From assembly GCF_017813235.1 (NCBI RefSeq), contig NZ_JAGISH010000016.1:19172-83171 (forward strand): DNA of 64,000 nt. The letters are read 5' to 3'. A model generated the notes under the pieces. The model was not told the origin of the DNA, did no database searches, and was given only the letters and a program-made list of their open reading frames with translations. Below, piece after piece: positions 60,419 to 64,000 of this stretch; positions within the stretch are counted from its first letter, which is position 1, and each line of letters opens with the position of its first letter. The position numbers were made by a program, and so were the translations under genes. The DNA is from Sagittula salina (lineage in GTDB: Bacteria > Pseudomonadota > Alphaproteobacteria > Rhodobacterales > Rhodobacteraceae).

Positions 60419-61293
60419 CGCTGTTGCGCCCCGAATGGCTGCTGGCCTTGCCGGTACTCGCGGCGTTTGGCTGGGCGATGCTGCGGCGGGAGCTGGGGCT
60501 GGGCGACTGGGTGAAGGCCGCCGACCCCCGCCTGCTGCGCGCGCTGGCCGCGATGGGGCAGGTGGAGGGCGACCGCCGCGACACGGGTCCGCTGGCGGTG
60601 TTGGCCGCCGCCGGGCTGGTGGTGCTGGGCCTTGCTGGCCCGGCGGTGGAGCGGCGCGACGCGGTCTCTTTCCGCAATCTCGATGCCGCGATCCTTGTGC
60701 TCGACGCGTCGACCAGCGCGACCGAGAGCCCGGACTGGACGCAGATCGTCGCCATGGGGCGGCACGGGCTTTCCACGCTAGGCACACGACCCGGCGGACT
60801 GGTGGTCTATGCGGGCGATGCTTACGTGGCTTCCGATGTGACGGGGGATCTGCGGCAACTGGGGCAGACGCTGTCGCTTGTTGACGCCGAAACGGTGCCC
60901 GACCCCGGCAGCCGTCCGGAACGCGGACTGGCGCTGGCTCTGAGCTTGCTGGAACAGGCCCAGGTGCTGCAGGGCGATGTGATCCTGTTCTCCGATGGCG
61001 CAGGCGTGGGACCGGAGGCCCTGAGCCTCGCGGCGAGGATTGCGGACCGGGGCGCGCGGCTTTCTGTCGTGCCGATGGGGGGGGCGGACCTGGAGACGCT
61101 GGCGCAGTTGGGGCAGGGCCACGTCTTTTCTCCCGAAGACACGACTGCCTTTGCCGCCTTCCTTGCCGATGAGGGGCGCGCCCAGCGTATGGCACAGGAC
61201 TACCCGCTGCTATACTGGCGCGACCTGGGGCGCTGGCTACTGGCGCTGGCGCTGGTGCCGTTGCTGTGGCTGTTCCGGAGGGCGCAGCCGTGA
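60415..61293 (+). CDS. VWA-domain membrane protein, BatB/MxaL-like
   Basis: 292 residues. Membrane helices at 5-25 and 60-80, then a VWA domain whose metal site reads DASTSAT (DxSxS kept), and a C-terminal helix (WLLALALVPLLWLF). The ATG overlaps the stop of the first VWA gene. Paralogous to its upstream neighbour but divergent. Confidence 0.88.
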   Translation: MTLLRPEWLLALPVLAAFGWAMLRRELGLGDWVKAADPRLLRALAAMGQVEGDRRDTGPLAVLAAAGLVVLGLAGPAVERRDAVSFRNLDAAILVLDASTSATESPDWTQIVAMGRHGLSTLGTRPGGLVVYAGDAYVASDVTGDLRQLGQTLSLVDAETVPDPGSRPERGLALALSLLEQAQVLQGDVILFSDGAGVGPEALSLAARIADRGARLSVVPMGGADLETLAQLGQGHVFSPEDTTAFAAFLADEGRAQRMAQDYPLLYWRDLGRWLLALALVPLLWLFRRAQP

Positions 61294-61964
61294 GGCTTCT
61301 GGCGCTTCTGACCGCGCTTTGCTTCGCGCTGGCGCTGATTGTCGGCGGGACCGCCCCCTTTGGGCGGCTCCTGCTTGCCGCGCGCCTCCCGGCGCTTGCG
61401 GCGGCCACCTTCTCTGACCCGGAGTGGAAGGGTGCGGCGCTGTACCGCGCGGGCCGTTACCCGGAGTCGCAAGATGCCTTTGTGCAGGCTCGGGCTTTTT
61501 ACAATCTGGGCACCGCCGCTGCACGCCAAGGCCGCTACGCCGAGGCCTTGGAGGCCTACGACCGCGTCATCCACGGCGGCGACGCCGATGCGCGGGCGAA
61601 TTTCGACCTTATCGCGGGCTATTACGCGGGGCTTGGAATCGACCCAGCCGCGCTGGGACTGTTTGCGGAGCGCGGCGAAGGCCCGGTGGCCCCGGCCCCC
61701 ATTGCACAGGGCAACGCGCGGGGCGCTGGCAAGGGCGACGCGGTCACGAACAACAACACCATGTTGGGGCTGGTCGAGTTGGACACCCGTGGACGGCAGG
61801 GCGTTCGGCGAGTCTTTGACGACCGCTTCATGCTGGCCGACGAGCGCTGGCTGGAGCAGCTCTCCGATGTGCCCGGCGAATACATGAAGGCGCGCATCGC
61901 ACTGGAGCGCAAGCGGCGCGAGGCGGCAGGCCTTGCCCCGCCCGACCCGGAGGATCCGCGATGA
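61290..61964 (+). CDS. TPR-containing membrane-anchored protein, BatC/MxaK-like
   Basis: 224 residues from a GTG overlapping the previous stop. N-terminal membrane anchor (5-35), then TPR-like helices (GAALYRAGRYPESQDAF; YNLGTAAARQGRYAEALEAYDRVI). The second half is polar and proline-poor until the PPDPEDPR end. A protein-interaction role within the Bat/Mxa complex is likely. Confidence 0.82.
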   Translation: MRLLALLTALCFALALIVGGTAPFGRLLLAARLPALAAATFSDPEWKGAALYRAGRYPESQDAFVQARAFYNLGTAAARQGRYAEALEAYDRVIHGGDADARANFDLIAGYYAGLGIDPAALGLFAERGEGPVAPAPIAQGNARGAGKGDAVTNNNTMLGLVELDTRGRQGVRRVFDDRFMLADERWLEQLSDVPGEYMKARIALERKRREAAGLAPPDPEDPR

Positions 61965-63190
61965 GATGGCTCGCCCTTCTCCTCTTCCTATGGCCCGTAA
62001 CCCTGCAGGCCCAAAGCAGCACCGTCGCGCCGCATGAGTTGTCCCTGACGGTCACGGTTCAGAACGAAGGCCCCATACCCTACACGCGTGAGATGGTGAT
62101 GATCCTGATCCGGGGTGTGTACCGCCGTCACGTCACCCGCGAAACGCTGGAGCAACCAAAGCTCGAGGGCTTCAACTGGACGCAACTTGGCCCCGATTAC
62201 TGGTATGAGGAACGCATCAATGGCCAGAAGGTCAAGGTGCTGGAGCGGCGCATGGCGCTGTACCCTGAACGGGCGGGCACGCTGACCATCGGTGCCTTCA
62301 CCCACCACCTTACGCTGACCGACGAAAGCGATGACTGGTTCGACCACGACATCACGTCAGAGCCGGTGACGGTGAAGGTCGCCGCAGCCCCGGTGCAACA
62401 AGACGGCGACTGGTGGTTTCCGGTGCGGCGGTTGCAGATCGCGGACACCTGGTCGAACACTCCCGACCAGCTGAAGCCTGGGGAGGGCGTGCTGCGGGTC
62501 ATCCGCATCGAAGCGCTCGGCGCCACGCCGGAGATGATTCCACCGATGCCGGAACTGCAGTCGCCCTCCGCGATGATTTTTGCCCATCCGGAACGGCGGA
62601 TGGCGGAACTGACGCCGCTAGGGCCAGTGACATATGCCTTCTGGCGCTGGACGATCCAGCCGACCAACGATCGTTCCGCAATCGTGGAGCCGATCCGCTT
62701 CAGTTACTTCGATACGGAGAACCGCGTGATGCGGGACGTGACGATCACGGCGCAGCGCATCGCCTACGATGCAGCCGCCCTGCCGCCGGTGCCCGCCCCA
62801 GTGGCACCCGCGCGGCTGCCGGGCTGGCCGCTGGCGGTGCTGATGGCGCTGACTGTGGCGGGGGGGCTGGGTCATGCGCTGCGCGGACGGCAGGCAGATT
62901 TCCCGGCGCTGGCACGACGGGTGCCCTTGCTGGACCCGCTGGCGCGGCGATTGTTGCGGGCGCGCGATCTGGCCGAAGCGCGCGCCGCGGCTCGCGCGCT
63001 GATGCTGCGTGACGGGATCACCGGGGCCGAGGCGGACGTGCTGAATGGGCTCGACCGGGCTGTGTTCGCGCGCGACGGGGCGGCGCCCGGTGTCCGGTGC
63101 TTTGCCAGCGCGTTCTTGCGGGCGCGACGGCGCGCTCCGACTCGTGTTTCGGAGCCTGTCGCCCGTCCCGTCACCGGGCGGGTGACTTAA
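61961..63190 (+). CDS. BatD-like membrane protein
   Basis: 409 residues. Signal peptide (1-18), beta-rich periplasmic region with BatD-type strands (LSLTVTVQNEGPIPYTREMV; ERRMALYPERAGTLTIGAF), a membrane helix (about 290-308) and a cytosolic helical tail (LARRLLRARDLAEARAAARAL). It closes the seven-gene MoxR operon. BatD-type proteins are thought to fold or protect other exported proteins. The context suggests XoxF/MxaF maturation, by inference. Confidence 0.85.
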   Translation: MRWLALLLFLWPVTLQAQSSTVAPHELSLTVTVQNEGPIPYTREMVMILIRGVYRRHVTRETLEQPKLEGFNWTQLGPDYWYEERINGQKVKVLERRMALYPERAGTLTIGAFTHHLTLTDESDDWFDHDITSEPVTVKVAAAPVQQDGDWWFPVRRLQIADTWSNTPDQLKPGEGVLRVIRIEALGATPEMIPPMPELQSPSAMIFAHPERRMAELTPLGPVTYAFWRWTIQPTNDRSAIVEPIRFSYFDTENRVMRDVTITAQRIAYDAAALPPVPAPVAPARLPGWPLAVLMALTVAGGLGHALRGRQADFPALARRVPLLDPLARRLLRARDLAEARAAARALMLRDGITGAEADVLNGLDRAVFARDGAAPGVRCFASAFLRARRRAPTRVSEPVARPVTGRVT

Positions 63191-63304
63191 GACCTAAAGC
63201 TGCGTTGCGCGACTCGGGTCCTTTGCTCACCCTTGACGCGAGGCGCTTTGGGAGAGGAGCGTCCGAACCGGCCCGCGCGACGGGCCAAACGGGAGGTATT
63301 GAAT

Positions 63305-63940
63305 ATGGGACTGCTGGACATCTTTTTCCGGGGCGGCGCGGACAACGCCGCTGCCAGCGCGCCGAAGTACACGCATGTAAAGATCCACCCGCAGGTGGAC
63401 AACGGCATTCCGGCAGAAACGCCGGGGTTCGCCGGTGGCAAGCTGACCTGCAAGTGCAAGTCGAACCCGGTGGTGGTCCAGCTGACCGCGCAGACCGCGC
63501 ATAACCACGTCTGTGGCTGCACGAAGTGCTGGAAACCCGCGGGCGCGATCTTCAGCCAGGTGGCTGTGGTGGCACGTGACCAGGTGAAGGTGACGGAAAA
63601 CGGCGACAAGCTCGACATCGTCGACGCCTCGGCGGCCATCCAGCGCCACGCCTGCCGCGAGTGCGGCGTGCACATGTACGGCCGGATCGAGAACACCGAG
63701 CACCCCTTCCACGGGCTCGACTTCGTACATACCGAACTGTCGGACAAGACCGGCTGGGCCGCGCCGACCTTTGCGGCATTCGTCTCCTCGATCATCGAAT
63801 CGGGCGTGCGGCCAGAGCGCATGGACGAGATCCGCGGCCGCCTGACCGAGTTGGGCCTGACTCCATACGACTGCCTCTCGCCGCCGCTGATGGACGCGAT
63901 TGCGACCCATATCGCCAAGGCCAACGGCAAGCTGTCCTGA
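63305..63940 (+). CDS. gfa: S-(hydroxymethyl)glutathione synthase
   Basis: 211 residues from the ATG at 63305 after GGGAGG. The zinc-binding GFA fold is clear: KCKSNP, HNHVCGCTKCWKP (catalytic zinc), ECGVHMYGRIE. It speeds condensation of formaldehyde with glutathione, the first step of glutathione-dependent formaldehyde oxidation. About 25 residues (MGLLDIFFRGGADNAAASAP) precede the usual start near HIKIHP-like sequence (here VKIHPQVDNG). The next steps (formaldehyde dehydrogenase, hydrolase) probably lie beyond the window. Confidence 0.95.
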   Translation: MGLLDIFFRGGADNAAASAPKYTHVKIHPQVDNGIPAETPGFAGGKLTCKCKSNPVVVQLTAQTAHNHVCGCTKCWKPAGAIFSQVAVVARDQVKVTENGDKLDIVDASAAIQRHACRECGVHMYGRIENTEHPFHGLDFVHTELSDKTGWAAPTFAAFVSSIIESGVRPERMDEIRGRLTELGLTPYDCLSPPLMDAIATHIAKANGKLS

Positions 63941-63960
63941 CAGCCTGATGAAACGCCGTG

Positions 63961-63985
63961 ATTGCGGGCACTTGCCCGCAATTTC
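63961..63985 (+). terminator. Terminator-like hairpin after gfa
   Basis: ATTGCGGGC (63961-63969) pairs with GCCCGCAAT (63974-63982) around ACTT. It is followed by TTC and then CCCTTG; the T-tract is weak. It lies 20 bases after the gfa stop. Confidence 0.55.
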
Positions 63986-64000
63986 ACCCTTGTTCTTCCC

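Overview
The window looks like a Rhodobacteraceae/Roseobacter-type alphaproteobacterium. It has high GC and compact operons joined by ATGA or GTGA overlaps. It carries a monomeric NADP isocitrate dehydrogenase, TRAP and Liv transporters, a repABC replication module, and DUF3305/DUF3306 formate dehydrogenase genes. The replicon is either a large plasmid or chromid, or a chromosome with an integrated repABC plasmid. No rRNA, tRNA, CRISPR array or intact insertion sequence was seen.

Layout. (1) 1-3774: the end of a PQQ/methanol-oxidation-type cluster, with a YVTN beta-propeller, two small exported proteins (one acidic and PepSY-like) and a TauABC-type ABC importer. (2) 3946-8710: a PPP-type phosphatase, a lone Wza-like lipoprotein and icd. 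(3) 9034-24858: two catabolic and uptake blocks. One is a branched-chain-type ABC importer whose permease and both ATPases are fused in one gene, with an aldehyde dehydrogenase and an SDR. It is divergent from a LysR regulator. The other is a TRAP importer with an HpcH-type aldolase, an FAD oxidoreductase, a ThDP enzyme and a cupin. (4) 25975-29501: repA-repB-repC with two centromere-like palindromes and a counter-transcribed RNA. (5) 29446-47661: a formate dehydrogenase (FDH) island. A minus-strand accessory operon (DUF6494, Mrp, biotin/lipoate-ligase-like, His-tailed DUF6505, histidine kinase, DUF2478) lies beside a cytochrome c with a reduced TupA-like domain and a 645-residue Fe-S protein. 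A ten-gene plus-strand operon runs from DUF3305 through FdhABC to a WD40-cytochrome c, a 42-residue membrane peptide and an NtrC-like regulator that lacks GAFTGA. (6) 47887-51077: a HTH-PBP regulator and a TupABC tungstate importer. (7) 51229-53603: enoyl-CoA hydratase, lytic transglycosylase and a small exported protein. (8) 53773-63940: a two-component pair, a MoxR/DUF58/VWA/BatD-like operon and gfa.

How it fits together. The two ends (PQQ-associated genes; MoxR/VWA block and gfa) and the centre (FDH plus tungstate uptake) outline C1 oxidation from methanol to formaldehyde, formate and CO2. The oxidases themselves and the glutathione-dependent formaldehyde dehydrogenase lie outside the window. 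The FDH is probably periplasmic, membrane-anchored, Cys-ligated and W- or Mo-dependent. It passes electrons to a b-type cytochrome and possibly to the unusual c-type cytochromes encoded with it. The FDH accessory genes of unknown function are the strongest candidates for undescribed biology here.
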